Under the pieces are notes generated by a model. The model did no database searches and was not told where the DNA came from. It saw only the letters and a list, made by a program, of their open reading frames with translations. The position numbers and the translations under genes were made by a program. Shown piece after piece: positions 42,331 through 51,313 of a DNA stretch of 64,000 nucleotides. The stretch comes from a virus: IMG/VR virus record IMGVR_UViG_3300042691_047309, positions 1 to 64,000 of that record. The stretch is one strand, 5' to 3'. How positions within the stretch are numbered: position 1 is the stretch's first letter; every line of letters begins with the position of its first letter.

Positions 42331-43290
42331 TTAGAAATCATCATCTAAGTTATCAAAGTCGATAGCTTTGTCAGATGCCTTTTGATATTCAGAAACCCTC
42401 TTCTCAAAAAAGTTAGACTTGTTTTGAAGTGATAACATTTCCATAAAATCAAATGGATTTTCCACACCGTAAACTTTTGAACAACCAAGTTCAGTTAGCC
42501 AAAAGTCAGCAACATACTCAATATATTGTTGCATAAGTTTAGAATTCATACCAATCAGTGCCACTGGCAGTGAATCTGTAATAAATTCTTTCTCAATCTC
42601 AACTGCTTCACATATAATTTGTTTAATTCTATCTTCAGTGACTTTATTTTGGACATATTTACTGTGTAGCATACAAGCAAACATACAGTGAAGTCCTTCA
42701 TCTCTTGAGATTAACTCATTTGAAAAAGTAAGACCCGGCATAAGACCTCTCTTTTTTAACCAGAAAATTGAACAAAAAGATCCAGAAAAGAAAATACCTT
42801 CAACAGCTGCAAATGCAATAAGTCTTTCAGCAAATGATTCTGATGAAATCCATTTAAGAGCCCAATCAGCCTTCTTTTTAACCGCAGGTACTGTTTGAAT
42901 AGCATTAAAAAGATAATCTCTTTCCTGTGAGTTTTTGATGTAAGTGTCAATTAAAAGAGAATAAGTTTCAGAGTGAATATTTTCAATTGCTATTTGAAAT
43001 CCATAAAAACATTTTGCTTCTGGATATTGTACTTCTTTTAAAAAGTTTTCAGCTAAATTCTCATTTACAATTCCGTCAGATGCTGCAAAGAAAGCCAAAA
43101 CATGTTTAATGTAATGTCTTTCATCATCATTTAATTTTTCATTCCAATCCGTAAGATCTTGCGCCAAGTCAATTTCTTCAGCAGTCCAGAATGAATGTTC
43201 AGCAGTTTTGTACAATTCCCAAATATCATTGTATTTCAATGGGAAAAGAACAAATCGATTAGGGTTTTCTGTTAATATGTGTTCGTTCAT
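42331..43290 (-). CDS. nrdB: Class Ia ribonucleotide reductase beta subunit
   Basis: 319 residues. Carries the dimetal and radical residues: the E-x-x-H-x-x-x-Y set in ENIHSETY (about residues 102-109), with the radical tyrosine, the [11 protein letters not shown] helix near 162-172 and the [10 protein letters not shown] helix near 190-199. Reduces NDPs with an alpha subunit; nrdA is not in this window, so it must lie elsewhere or be host-encoded. The C-terminus DNLDDDF is acidic and may dock to NrdA. Own promoter and terminator. Confidence 0.96.
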   Translation of the reverse strand: MNEHILTENPNRFVLFPLKYNDIWELYKTAEHSFWTAEEIDLAQDLTDWNEKLNDDERHYIKHVLAFFAASDGIVNENLAENFLKEVQYPEAKCFYGFQIAIENIHSETYSLLIDTYIKNSQERDYLFNAIQTVPAVKKKADWALKWISSESFAERLIAFAAVEGIFFSGSFCSIFWLKKRGLMPGLTFSNELISRDEGLHCMFACMLHSKYVQNKVTEDRIKQIICEAVEIEKEFITDSLPVALIGMNSKLMQQYIEYVADFWLTELGCSKVYGVENPFDFMEMLSLQNKSNFFEKRVSEYQKASDKAIDFDNLDDDF

Positions 43291-43382
43291 AAATTTTATT
43301 TTGATTTAGATTATATATTGAAAAAAGACACTGTTGTTTATATTAATTTTGTAAATTATGAAAAGAAAAAATATTTAAAAAC

Positions 43383-43412
43383 GAAAAGGGGAAGTAGCGA
43401 ATTTCCCCTTTT
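43383..43412 (-). terminator. Terminator after the secreted-protein gene
   Basis: Stem AAAAGGGGAA/TTTCCCCTTTT with the better T run on the minus strand. It stops transcription from the 44299-43478 gene before nrdB. Confidence 0.75.
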
Positions 43413-43413
43413 C

Positions 43414-43463
43414 TATTAGCATAACTAATACCGGTCCTAAAGATGGGACTTTCGTCCTCCGGT
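43414..43463 (-). ncRNA. Structured 3'-UTR or regulatory RNA before a terminator
   Basis: On the minus strand, ACCGG/CCGGT (43459-43463 with 43430-43434) encloses GGAC-GAAA-GTCC with a GNRA loop (43446-43457). Then comes TATTAG/CTAATA (43414-43430) and the terminator at 43383. It looks like a small RNA or a leader with an intrinsic terminator in front of nrdB. No known riboswitch is recognised. Confidence 0.4.
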
Positions 43464-43477
43464 TCATACCTTATATA

Positions 43478-44299
43478 TTATTTTCTCATTTCGGTTGGTA
43501 GTGGTAAATCAGCTCTTAGTCCTAAAGTTATTACTGCTTGATTTCCACTAAATCCTAATATGTTATATTTTTTACCGAAATTTGTTAAATCAATTTGACC
43601 ATAGAATTTACTAACTTCTAATCTTGAAGAAAGTTTTAAACCATTAAATCCAAGAGCATCGGTTCCCAAAAATTCTTTTCTTAATTCGGAATTTTGATTT
43701 AAACCATAATCTCCACCTAATCTTCTAGTAACAAAACCACCAGATATTAATAGTCTAATTTTTTCATTTGATCTATTCAACATATTTACATCTAGTAATC
43801 TTAAAACTATATCTCCCGAAAAAGATGATATAGTTACTGGTAATTCAATAGATGATTTTTGCCAAGTCGTATTATTCACTCTATAATCAATTTGTATTCC
43901 AACTGATCTAATTAATTTTTGCCTAATTGTTCTTTTAATATAAATAGAATCTTTTTTATAAAAACTTTCTAGCCCAGCTATGAATTGAAAGTTAGATATA
44001 TTTGAAGAAGAGTTTTGAGGAAGCAATAAGTTAGTTCCAAATAATTTAGTCTCTGATAAATTATCAGTTGTTATTTGTTCATTTTGAGAATGCACAGTGA
44101 ATGTAGAAGAGCAATAAACTCTATCTACTTCAAATAAAACTCCAAGTGTTCCAACCGCTGATTGAGATTCTTTTCTTGTATCAGAAGCTGATGAAGCATA
44201 CTTTATATCAGTGTTTAAATAAACTCTTAAATCGTTTGTATCCTTTTGAGAAAGAGATATAAATGGTAGTAAAAATATAATAACTTTTAAGATTTTCAT
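43478..44299 (-). CDS. Secreted, probably outer-membrane protein
   Basis: 273 residues. A signal peptide (MKILKVIIFLLPFISLSQ) with probable cleavage after SLS is followed by strand-rich sequence with aromatic ends of strands and short turns (RVYLNTDIKYAS, KLSSRLEVSKFYGQIDLTNF), like an outer-membrane beta-barrel or adhesin of Bacteroidetes. No enzyme motif. An exported phage protein could alter the host surface or exclude superinfection, but this is inference. Confidence 0.65.
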   Translation of the reverse strand: MKILKVIIFLLPFISLSQKDTNDLRVYLNTDIKYASSASDTRKESQSAVGTLGVLFEVDRVYCSSTFTVHSQNEQITTDNLSETKLFGTNLLLPQNSSSNISNFQFIAGLESFYKKDSIYIKRTIRQKLIRSVGIQIDYRVNNTTWQKSSIELPVTISSFSGDIVLRLLDVNMLNRSNEKIRLLISGGFVTRRLGGDYGLNQNSELRKEFLGTDALGFNGLKLSSRLEVSKFYGQIDLTNFGKKYNILGFSGNQAVITLGLRADLPLPTEMRK

Positions 44300-44397
44300 C
44301 TTTAATTTTTATTTTTATATATCAAAAATATCATTGTCGTATTTAAACTTTCTGTTTTATTATCATAGAAACTTAGTAATTTGTAATTAAAAATAAA

Positions 44398-44709
44398 ATG
44401 GTTAAACACGAAATTAGAGTGGAATTAGAAAAGTCAAATGAGATTTTATCATTAATTGAAAAGGCTTATTTTGAAGAAGGACTCGGTGGTAAAATTTTAG
44501 GTAAAGAACACTACCTTACAATTGATAAAGAAGATGAAATCAATTGGACAATATTCAGTGGTCTTCATAATACAACTGTTAAAATATCCAACACAGATGT
44601 TATTGATGGAACTATGAGATTTGTAATAGATGAAAGTGAGGAAGAAATTAAACTTTATCCAATTTCAATTTATTGCATCAAAGAAGACGATAGATATATC
44701 TTTTATTAA
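44398..44709 (+). CDS. Hypothetical protein
   Basis: 103 residues, acidic (MVKHEIRVELEKSNEIL at the start, EDDRYIFY at the end), probably a small beta fold. Not recognised. It precedes the GuaC-type gene by 15 nt and is divergent from the secreted-protein gene. Confidence 0.6.
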   Translation: MVKHEIRVELEKSNEILSLIEKAYFEEGLGGKILGKEHYLTIDKEDEINWTIFSGLHNTTVKISNTDVIDGTMRFVIDESEEEIKLYPISIYCIKEDDRYIFY

Positions 44710-44724
44710 AAAATAAAAATTATT

Positions 44725-45741
44725 ATGAAACTAGATTGGAATGACATTTCTATAATACCAGAATGTTTGAGCTCAATTTCTTCAAGAAAAGAAATTAATT
44801 CAAGTTACGTCGGAAAACTACCATTATTTACCGCACCGATGGACAAAGTAGTTGATGAGACTAATGTTGATGATTTTGTAAATAATAATATTAATGTTTG
44901 CTTACCCCGTCATGTCAAATATGAAGTGGTAAAAAATGATGATTATTTCTACTCTTATGGATTGGATGAAATAATTGATCTTTTAAATAAAAAATCACAA
45001 CTCCCTAAACGAGTATTGATTGATGTAGCTAACGGTCATATGAAAAAGCTTTATGATACTGCTAAACTAATTAAAGAAACTTTTGGTAATAATATTGAAT
45101 TAATGGTCGGGAATATCGCCAATCCTGACACTTACCGAAAGTATTGTGAAATTGGCGTCGATTATATAAGAGTTGGAATTGGCGGAGGCAGCGCATGTAC
45201 TACCTCTGCCAATGTTTCCATCCATTATCCGATGGCATCATTAATAGAAGAATGTGCTTACTATAAAGGAGTATATGATAACCCAACTAAAATAGTTGCT
45301 GATGGTGGCTTTAGAAATTTCTCTGACATTATTAAAGCTCTTGCTTTAGGAGCTGACTATGTAATGTTAGGTGGTGTATTTAATAAATGTTTAGAAAGTT
45401 GTGGTGATAATTTCCTAAAAGATGCAAATGGTATTTATCATACAATTGAACCAGAAATAGCAACTTTGAATTTTAATACTGGGATTGATGTCTATAAATA
45501 TTATAGAGGTATGTCTACTAAAGAAGTTCAAAAGTCTTGGAATAAATCTGAGTTAAAAACTGGAGAAGGTATAACTAAATACAATAAGGTTGATTATACT
45601 TTAGAAGGTTGGTGTGAGAACTTTACAGATTACTTAAAATCCGCTATGTCATATACAGATAGTAGAGAACTTAAAGATTTCATAGGTCAAGTCAGATGGG
45701 AAGTTATTAGTCAAAACTCATTTAATCGATTCAACAAGTAA
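44725..45741 (+). CDS. IMPDH/GMP reductase-family enzyme
   Basis: 338 residues, the GMP reductase length, with no CBS domains. The phosphate/active-site loop GIGGGSACTT (151-160) has catalytic C158; VLIDVANGHM near 97-106 and VADGGFRNFSDIIKALALGADYVMLGG near 194-220 are family blocks, and YRGMSTKEVQKSW near 256-268 is the mobile flap. Converts GMP to IMP or IMP to XMP with a nicotinamide cofactor; the length favours GMP reductase. In a phage it would shift purine pools for dNTP synthesis. Confidence 0.85.
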   Translation: MKLDWNDISIIPECLSSISSRKEINSSYVGKLPLFTAPMDKVVDETNVDDFVNNNINVCLPRHVKYEVVKNDDYFYSYGLDEIIDLLNKKSQLPKRVLIDVANGHMKKLYDTAKLIKETFGNNIELMVGNIANPDTYRKYCEIGVDYIRVGIGGGSACTTSANVSIHYPMASLIEECAYYKGVYDNPTKIVADGGFRNFSDIIKALALGADYVMLGGVFNKCLESCGDNFLKDANGIYHTIEPEIATLNFNTGIDVYKYYRGMSTKEVQKSWNKSELKTGEGITKYNKVDYTLEGWCENFTDYLKSAMSYTDSRELKDFIGQVRWEVISQNSFNRFNK

Positions 45742-45783
45742 GAGATCTTGACTCTTAAAAATCAAGTGGTGTTCCGTGTGAGC

Positions 45784-45815
45784 AAAAAACCCAGTCGATG
45801 ACTGGGTTTTTTTAT
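45784..45815. terminator. Bidirectional terminator
   Basis: AACCCAGTC (45788-45796) and GACTGGGTT (45800-45808) pair around GAT with A and T tracts on both sides, between two convergent genes. Confidence 0.9.
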
Positions 45816-46609
45816 TTTTTTACCATAAAAAAGAAACTTGACGTTGATTGACCTTTGATTTCCTCTTCGACTTCTTTAACTTCTTCTTTACCTTGAGTAA
45901 CCAAGTCTGCTGCTTGAATTTTAACACCGCCTGGTAGAGTAAAGTCATATCGACCAACTAAATTTCCAAGTTGTTGTTTTGAATATCCCACTACATATTT
46001 AAAAAATAAATCATCTCTAAAAAGATTTTCCTGTGGAATATTCGCATAAGCTTCCATAATTACATCATACTTAACATTTGTCAAAATATGTATTCTGTGA
46101 TTTAGTTGATTAAATTGATATTTTAAAGTATATTTGTTAAAAACATTTAACATATCAGACATTGAATCTAATATTGTTTTATAAACTCCTAATTCTCCAA
46201 TAGTTGTTACATATGAAGAAAGATATGGTTGATTTGTAACCCCTAGATTAACTGATAAGTTTGGCGTATTTATACCTAATTGATATAAACTATCTCCTCT
46301 AACTTCATAAAGATATGTTACCGATTGAATCTCACAAGGAACATTAACAAAATTATATTTGGTAAATTCTTCTGCAAAAAATGCTTCTTTTCTAATTAAA
46401 AAATACATTTTTTGTACAGCAAATTGGTAACTACGATAAAACCAAGGAAGAGCTCTGGTCTCAATAATTTGTCTAATGTTTGCGTCAGGTAAAGTTTTAG
46501 GTAATGAACATGATATTGTTAATTCGTTCTGAACAAAATCAATTAATTCATCTATAGTATAACCACCTTGATATGGTATATATGTATCCCCTAATCCGTT
46601 AGTAGCCAT
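45812..46609 (-). CDS. Putative virion (neck/baseplate) protein
   Basis: 265 residues. PSLIDE-like start (GGYTIDELIDFVQNEL), ETRALPWFYRSYQFAVQKMYF near 50-70, and the C-terminal block DDLFFKYVVGYSKQQLGNLVG plus LPGGVKIQAADLVTQGKEE near 195-245. This C-terminal pattern (helix, then PGGV..., then acidic helix) recurs in head-completion or neck proteins of T4-like phages of aquatic bacteria. Exact homologue not named. Confidence 0.6.
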   Translation of the reverse strand: MATNGLGDTYIPYQGGYTIDELIDFVQNELTISCSLPKTLPDANIRQIIETRALPWFYRSYQFAVQKMYFLIRKEAFFAEEFTKYNFVNVPCEIQSVTYLYEVRGDSLYQLGINTPNLSVNLGVTNQPYLSSYVTTIGELGVYKTILDSMSDMLNVFNKYTLKYQFNQLNHRIHILTNVKYDVIMEAYANIPQENLFRDDLFFKYVVGYSKQQLGNLVGRYDFTLPGGVKIQAADLVTQGKEEVKEVEEEIKGQSTSSFFFMVKK

Positions 46610-46628
46610 ATAGTATTATTATTTTTTT

Positions 46629-46640
46629 TATATATTAAAT
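46629..46640 (-). promoter_or_regulatory. Late-promoter-like box (ATTTAATATATA on minus)
   Basis: Lies 19-20 nt before the minus-strand start at 46609. Late expression would suit the putative structural gene. Confidence 0.45.
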
Positions 46641-46670
46641 TGAGAATTTCATTAATTATGCTTATATTTG
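46640..46670 (+). promoter_or_regulatory. Host-type promoter TTG-N20-TATATTTG
   Basis: TTG (46640-46642) and TATATTTG (46663-46670), ending 4 nt before the ATG at 46675. Leaderless expression is expected. Confidence 0.6.
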
Positions 46671-46674
46671 TATT

Positions 46675-46854
46675 ATGAAAAAGGGTAAAATACACTTAGG
46701 AACTTTTACTAAATTAGACTCATTGAAAGCATCTAAGAAGGCTTCTCGTGAGATGGAATTACAAAATTCTACTGGATGGATTGCAAAACATAAAGTGCAT
46801 AAATCTGTTAAAGATTATACTCGAAAGTTAAAACACAAAAATGAAACTTTTTAA
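46675..46854 (+). CDS. Small basic protein
   Basis: A 59-residue protein below the usual ORF length cut-off. Starts MKKGKIHLGTFTKLDSLK and ends KLKHKNETF; lysine-rich, containing STGWIAKHKVHKS near 32-44. A host-type promoter ends 4 nt upstream and the gene overlaps the next one by 14 nt, so it is probably real. Nucleic-acid binding is possible from charge only. Confidence 0.65.
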   Translation: MKKGKIHLGTFTKLDSLKASKKASREMELQNSTGWIAKHKVHKSVKDYTRKLKHKNETF

Positions 46855-47362
46855 AGAATTTATATCTTATTTTAATAATCCTTTTGTTAGGCCAAAAATA
46901 AAATTTTATATTGGTAAGGTTGCTGTTGGAACTCCTTATTTTTTTCCAAGAAAAACTATCAAAGATCCTGATAAACCAAAATATCTAAAATTTATTCCAA
47001 AAAAAATTGGATTTGACATTGTTTCTTTAGGTTGGAAAACAAAATGGTCTCAATTTAGATTTGAGTGGGCTCCTGTAGTTTCTTTTGTTTTCTTTAAATG
47101 GCAAATTGCTATAACCATTGTAGCTCCTGAACAAGACCATTACTGGGAAAGTTGGCTTTACTATCAGTATGAAACTGATAAAAAAAAGTCTAAATTAGAA
47201 AGAGCTATACAGTGTCAAAAAGAATATCCTCAAAATTGGAAATCAACAAGAAATGGTGTTGAAACAAAAATAAACTTCTATGACATTATTTTAAAAAAGA
47301 AATATCGTATAAAAAATATTGATGAAATAAGAGAAGATAAATTAAACTCTTTATTTAAATAA
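46841..47362 (+). CDS. Hypothetical protein with shared C-terminal tail
   Basis: 173 residues. TPYFFPRKT near 31-39, SLGWKTKWSQFRFEWAP near 62-78, FVFFKWQIAITIVAP near 83-97 and HYWESWLYYQYETD near 102-115 form a strikingly aromatic pattern that I have seen in phage proteins of unknown function. Ends IREDKLNSLFK, one example of the R-x-x-K-[LI]-x-x-[LI]-[LF] tail. The opening MKLFKEFISYF is only superficially like the leader. Confidence 0.65.
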   Translation: MKLFKEFISYFNNPFVRPKIKFYIGKVAVGTPYFFPRKTIKDPDKPKYLKFIPKKIGFDIVSLGWKTKWSQFRFEWAPVVSFVFFKWQIAITIVAPEQDHYWESWLYYQYETDKKKSKLERAIQCQKEYPQNWKSTRNGVETKINFYDIILKKKYRIKNIDEIREDKLNSLFK

Positions 47363-47364
47363 AA

Positions 47365-47394
47365 AAACCTGTTCTTAATTGAACAGGTTTTTTA
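47365..47394. terminator. Bidirectional terminator
   Basis: AAACCTGTTC (47365-47374) and GAACAGGTTT (47381-47390) pair around TTAATT, flanked by A and T tracts, between convergent genes. It includes the last codons of the minus-strand small gene. Confidence 0.85.
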
Positions 47395-47542
47395 TCTTTA
47401 TCTTTCTTTTAAAATTCTTATGATATGATCCTGATAAGTATTCGGTATATGAAATATTTCTATCTATTTGTTCTGCTACATATTCACTATAAGCAATAGA
47501 TTCAAATAACTTCTCTTTAAGATACTCTTGATATTCTATCAT
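47375..47542 (-). CDS. Small coiled-coil-type protein downstream of dnaJ
   Basis: A 55-residue protein below the usual ORF cut-off. Starts [20 protein letters not shown] and contains two copies of a Y-x-E-Y-[LV]-x-E unit (YQEYLKE, YSEYVAE, then YTEYLSG). The start overlaps the dnaJ stop (ATGA), which argues for translation after dnaJ. The repeat recalls helical segments of phage structural proteins. Its stop codon lies in the terminator hairpin. Confidence 0.6.
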   Translation of the reverse strand: MIEYQEYLKEKLFESIAYSEYVAEQIDRNISYTEYLSGSYHKNFKRKIKIKNLFN

Positions 47543-48618
47543 ACTGTGAAATTATTTGAGTTTTTTAGTTTTTCTAAAACGAATTTCTCTTCAAGTGAAA
47601 TGTTTTTAGGAATTTTAATTTCAATTTTCACTAATAAATCACCAAGACCTAAATTTAGATCAGGAATTCCTTTACCAGATATTCTGATTATCTTACCCGG
47701 TTCTGTTCCTGGTTCAATAGTAAGTGGTAAATCACCGTGTGGTGTTTTTACTTTTAAGTGAGATCCAATAATTGCATCTAAAACAGAAATTTGTTTTTCA
47801 ACAATCAAGTTATTATTATCTCTTTTGAAATAAAACTCCACAATTTCATCAATAACAATCTGTAAGTCACCAGGAGTTCCATCTTTAACATGATTACCAT
47901 AACCGTTAAGAGTGAAAATCATATTTTTACTAACACCTGCTGGAATATCCACATCAACAACTTGTTCTTTAATTATTGTACCTTCTCCTTTGCAATCTTT
48001 ACAAAGGTTATTAATTACTTTACCACTACCTTGGCAATCTGGACAACCAGTCTCTTGTCTAATCTGACCAAATGGAGTATTTTGAACAACTGTTCTTCGA
48101 CCTGAACCATTACACGGTAGGCAATTTCTTGAATCAGATCCACCTTTACCGCTACAACTTTGACAAGTTTCCTGTCTTTTGTATTTTAATTTTTTAGAGC
48201 ATCCCTTTAAAACTTCTTCAATAGTCAAACTAACTTTCAGTCTTAAATCACCTCCCCTTCTTTTTTGGTTTCTCCAACGTCCTCCATTTTGATTTCCAAA
48301 GTTTCCAAAGATATCTCCAAATTGAGAAAAAATATCATCCATTGAAAAGCCATGACCAAATCCGCTATTTCCAAATGGATTTCCTCCACCAAATGGATTA
48401 GAATCAGATGTACCGAATCTATCATAATTATTTCTCTTTTGAGAATCACTCAGTACATCATAAGCTTCTGCTGCCTCTTTAAACTTTGACTCAGCTTCGG
48501 GATTATCAGGATTTTTGTCAGGATGATACTGCATGGCCATCTTACGGTAAGCTTTTTTAATCTCATCTTCCGATGATTCTTTATTAACTCCTAAAATGTT
48601 GTAATAATCTTTGCTCAT
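47539..48618 (-). CDS. dnaJ: DnaJ co-chaperone
   Basis: 359 residues. J domain with H-P-D at 32-34 (YHPDKN), a G/F-rich linker, the four zinc repeats [24 protein letters not shown] and CKDCKGEG, and the C-terminal substrate domain. A full type I DnaJ. Stimulates the ATPase of DnaK, whose gene begins at the window end, and works with GrpE encoded just upstream. Overlaps the preceding gene by 4 nt. Confidence 0.97.
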   Translation of the reverse strand: MSKDYYNILGVNKESSEDEIKKAYRKMAMQYHPDKNPDNPEAESKFKEAAEAYDVLSDSQKRNNYDRFGTSDSNPFGGGNPFGNSGFGHGFSMDDIFSQFGDIFGNFGNQNGGRWRNQKRRGGDLRLKVSLTIEEVLKGCSKKLKYKRQETCQSCSGKGGSDSRNCLPCNGSGRRTVVQNTPFGQIRQETGCPDCQGSGKVINNLCKDCKGEGTIIKEQVVDVDIPAGVSKNMIFTLNGYGNHVKDGTPGDLQIVIDEIVEFYFKRDNNNLIVEKQISVLDAIIGSHLKVKTPHGDLPLTIEPGTEPGKIIRISGKGIPDLNLGLGDLLVKIEIKIPKNISLEEKFVLEKLKNSNNFTV

Positions 48619-48935
48619 AATTTATTAAATATTTTTTCTAATTTAATATCTCTATATATCTGTTTAGTTGTATCTGTTAGCTTTATATCAACCCATCTGT
48701 TGTATTTAATTACAAACTCTTCTCCGTAAATATTTGCTCTCATTATTGGTAACTCTTCAATTATTTCTGAAAAAATAACCTCAATGTCTTCTAATTTATA
48801 ATCATTAATTTCTGATAATCTTTTGCAAAAATAATTCATACATGGTGATGCAGTTTTTATAACATTATTTAAATAATTATCTCCTTTAAAATTTTCCGGA
48901 GCTGCCTCGGATATTTCAACGTACCAATCAATCAT
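48615..48935 (-). CDS. Hypothetical protein between grpE and dnaJ
   Basis: 106 residues, helical ([18 protein letters not shown]), ending with [13 protein letters not shown], the C-terminal tail also seen at 5471, 9669, 46841 and 52613. Overlaps both neighbours by 4 nt, so it is translated with dnaJ. No family recognised. Confidence 0.6.
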   Translation of the reverse strand: MIDWYVEISEAAPENFKGDNYLNNVIKTASPCMNYFCKRLSEINDYKLEDIEVIFSEIIEELPIMRANIYGEEFVIKYNRWVDIKLTDTTKQIYRDIKLEKIFNKL

Positions 48936-49480
48936 TTTACCAAATTTTTAATTTTTAAATCTCTAATATCTTCTTTTATATCATTAGACTCTAAAACTAA
49001 TTTAACAAGTTTTCCGATATAGTTATCAACAATTATTTCTAAAGTTGTAGATGTTTTATCAATGTATTGAAACTTTTCTAAACAATTCCTAGATGAAATA
49101 AGGTAATCAATTAGATATTCTATAAACTCATCAATATTATAGTGTAATTGAAAAAGTTCTAATCTACCATCCGGAACATATCCTTTAATTGCTTTTATTT
49201 CGGGTAACGTTTGAAATATTTTAGGTGGATCAATAAAAACTTTAGCAAAAACTCTTCTAACCGATGGTAGTATTAAGTCTAATATTTCATCTTCGCTTTC
49301 ATACATAGAACCCTCAAATTCTGGCGTATCAAATAAATGATATTTTTCTTCAATAATATAATTTAAAGTCATTTCATAATACTCTAAATATTCATCTGGT
49401 ATTCCTCCAGTTAGAGCATCAATGAGAGCATTTTTATAATTTTCATCTTTATGAATGGTAAAGAAGTTAGGTTTATCCAT
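48932..49480 (-). CDS. Hypothetical protein between grpE and dnaJ
   Basis: 182 residues, helical and acidic (EYLEYYEMTLNYIIEEKYH; DEFIEYLIDYLISSRN). Contains SVRRVFAKVFIDPPKIF near 72-88. No recognised family. Overlaps grpE by 8 nt and the next gene by 4 nt. Confidence 0.6.
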   Translation of the reverse strand: MDKPNFFTIHKDENYKNALIDALTGGIPDEYLEYYEMTLNYIIEEKYHLFDTPEFEGSMYESEDEILDLILPSVRRVFAKVFIDPPKIFQTLPEIKAIKGYVPDGRLELFQLHYNIDEFIEYLIDYLISSRNCLEKFQYIDKTSTTLEIIVDNYIGKLVKLVLESNDIKEDIRDLKIKNLVK

Positions 49481-49940
49481 TTTTACCTAAAATAATTTTT
49501 GGATATCTAAACGGTCTTCCATTTAAAGTATATCCTTTACTGACAACATCAACCACTTTTGTTTCATCCATTGGAATAACACTTATTACTTCATGTAGTT
49601 CATCATCGTAAGTTTCGGTTTGAATTGTTTCGATACCTTGTGACTTTAAAAAAGTATCAAGTTTAGAAAGAATTAAAGAGGTGCCTTCTGATACTTCACC
49701 AGATGATTTAATTGCAAAACTTAAATCATTGTCCATATCTAAAATAGATTGTAAAAGTTTTACCTTAGTATTAGTAAGTAGTTCTTCTTTATCTTTAATT
49801 ACTCTTTTTTTATAGTTTTCAAAGTCCGCATAAAGAAGAAGATACTTTTTTTCTGATTCTTCAAGTTGTTGTTTTAGTGAATCTTCTAAACTAATTTCAA
49901 CATTTTCTTGTTCTAATTGTTCATTTTTATTCTCTTCCAT
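49473..49940 (-). CDS. grpE: GrpE nucleotide exchange factor
   Basis: 155 residues, slightly short. A long N-terminal helix (KKYLLLYADFENYKKR near 32-47) and the family signature near 110-150: ETYDDELHEVISVIP, then VSKGYTLNGRPFRYPKIIL. Releases ADP from DnaK. With dnaJ downstream and dnaK at the window end it completes an Hsp70 set on the phage. Confidence 0.93.
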   Translation of the reverse strand: MEENKNEQLEQENVEISLEDSLKQQLEESEKKYLLLYADFENYKKRVIKDKEELLTNTKVKLLQSILDMDNDLSFAIKSSGEVSEGTSLILSKLDTFLKSQGIETIQTETYDDELHEVISVIPMDETKVVDVVSKGYTLNGRPFRYPKIILGKNG

Positions 49941-49944
49941 ATTC

Positions 49945-50436
49945 TTAATAGTTAAATTTTAAAAGCTTCTTTATATTATTTGAGTTATAAAACTCATAAG
50001 TTACATTTTTATCAACGATTTTATGAATTTCTAATTTTTCCAATTCATCTTTCATTTCATTTATACAAACAACTAAATCTTTTAACGAGTTTGTCCAATT
50101 CACGGTTGGTTCCCAGTAATCAGGAAACTTATCTAAGAACTTATCAACTGCTGTATCAAAAGTTTTCTTTCTAATTAGAAGTCCATCTTTTTGAGGAGAA
50201 TGAATAGATTTATTTGTTAATATTTCAACTACATAAGTGTTGAATTTGTGAATTAGATTATCTGTCTCAATGACTTTCAAGAGACCTATGATAAGAGCAT
50301 CTCTTTCAGTCAATCTTATTGGACTATTCTCTTTTAGTATTTTCTCAGCTTCTTTTTCAGAACCTAATACATAATACACATAGTTGTCCCACACGCACAT
50401 TTTTATAACTTCTTCTGGGTAAATTTCAATTAGCAT
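49945..50436 (-). CDS. Hypothetical protein
   Basis: 163 residues upstream of grpE, with a helical C-terminal half (LKDLVVCINEMKDELEKLEI). SPIRLTERDALIIGLLK near 38-54 is the clearest ordered stretch. No recognised family. 4-nt spacer before grpE. Confidence 0.6.
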   Translation of the reverse strand: MLIEIYPEEVIKMCVWDNYVYYVLGSEKEAEKILKENSPIRLTERDALIIGLLKVIETDNLIHKFNTYVVEILTNKSIHSPQKDGLLIRKKTFDTAVDKFLDKFPDYWEPTVNWTNSLKDLVVCINEMKDELEKLEIHKIVDKNVTYEFYNSNNIKKLLKFNY

Positions 50437-50497
50437 AAATTAAATTATATTTTTGATTTATAGTCAGATTGTGACATAAAGTTTTTTATTTTAGATA

Positions 50498-50527
50498 TTG
50501 ACAATTTTATAAATATAATTATATTTG
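50498..50527 (+). promoter_or_regulatory. Host-type promoter TTG-N19-TATATTTG
   Basis: TTG (50498-50500) and TATATTTG (50520-50527), ending 19 nt before the ATG at 50547. Confidence 0.6.
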
Positions 50528-50546
50528 TAAAAAATAATAACTGAAC

Positions 50547-50735
50547 ATGGAAATTTCAGAAAAAATCGAACTTAATAAACAACTAAAATCTTACAAAGGA
50601 GATAACTCTTTTGCTCTTTCATTACAAAAACAATTAAAGACTTCTAAATACTTAGATAAAGTTGAAGTCAATGGTAAGATGGTTAAAGTATTGAGTGAAA
50701 AACAATATGAAGCCGCTAAAACAGTTTTAGATTAA
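50547..50735 (+). CDS. Small hypothetical protein
   Basis: 62 residues, mixed charge (EISEKIELNKQLKSYKGDN), a helix, a strand and a helix. It converges on the membrane protein gene with a 9-nt overlap of stops. Function unknown; supported by a host-type promoter. Confidence 0.6.
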   Translation: MEISEKIELNKQLKSYKGDNSFALSLQKQLKTSKYLDKVEVNGKMVKVLSEKQYEAAKTVLD

Positions 50736-51104
50736 TTTAAAAATTAAACTAAAAGATAATCCAAAAAGAATTCGAGCAATTAAAAAATAAATAGCTGTTA
50801 AGAAAATTGTTCCACAACCAACTGCTATAAAAAATAAACCTAAAAATATAGTAAAGTTGTGAATCAATTTAAAAAGATGCCAAGCATCAGTAAAACCAAC
50901 AAAGATGGTTGATGATCCTAAAAATTTCTCACCATTCTTAGGATTACCATCTTTCCATTTATTCATCCATGAAAATCCTGGATACCAAAATCTTTGATTT
51001 TTAAACTTTTTAAAAATAGAAGTATCATAATGAAACTGCAAAGTATCCATTATGGCTTCTGTCATTCCAGATAGGATAATTAAAAACAATCCAATTAAAA
51101 TCAC
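50727..51104 (-). CDS. Multi-pass membrane protein
   Basis: 125 residues. A hydrophobic N-terminus (MILIGLFLIILSGMTEAIMD), a loop rich in F, W and K (QRFWYPGFSWMNKWKDGNP), and two further hydrophobic helices near 80-125. Overlaps the next small membrane gene by 4 nt. Function unknown; a lysis or envelope role is possible but not indicated. Confidence 0.65.
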   Translation of the reverse strand: MILIGLFLIILSGMTEAIMDTLQFHYDTSIFKKFKNQRFWYPGFSWMNKWKDGNPKNGEKFLGSSTIFVGFTDAWHLFKLIHNFTIFLGLFFIAVGCGTIFLTAIYFLIARILFGLSFSLIFKLI

Positions 51105-51298
51105 TTCTTTGAATCCTTCTTATTTTTAATTAACCAGATAATGTTTGCTACCAATCCACCATAAATAGCAACAAAAGATCCAATAAGAGGATACCATTCG
51201 TCTAAATAACCATCTCTTAACCAAAATGGCCATAATACTGCAGCTGTTCCCAACAAAGCTATTGAAATCCAACTTGTAAATCCGTCAAAAAATCTCAT
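51101..51298 (-). CDS. Small two-helix membrane protein
   Basis: 65 residues with membrane segments at about 10-25 and 38-57 and a charged end KNKKDSKK. Size and layout fit a class II holin, but no endolysin is nearby, so this stays speculative. Overlaps the downstream membrane gene by 4 nt. Confidence 0.55.
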   Translation of the reverse strand: MRFFDGFTSWISIALLGTAAVLWPFWLRDGYLDEWYPLIGSFVAIYGGLVANIIWLIKNKKDSKK

Positions 51299-51313
51299 AA
51301 TATAATTATTTTT

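Noticed and set aside
43430-43463. Hammerhead ribozyme
   Set aside because: CGAAA and a stem are present but no CTGATGA core is found on either strand.
51101-51298. Holin call
   Set aside because: Two membrane helices and size fit, but no endolysin or spanin is adjacent, so it is kept as a membrane protein only.
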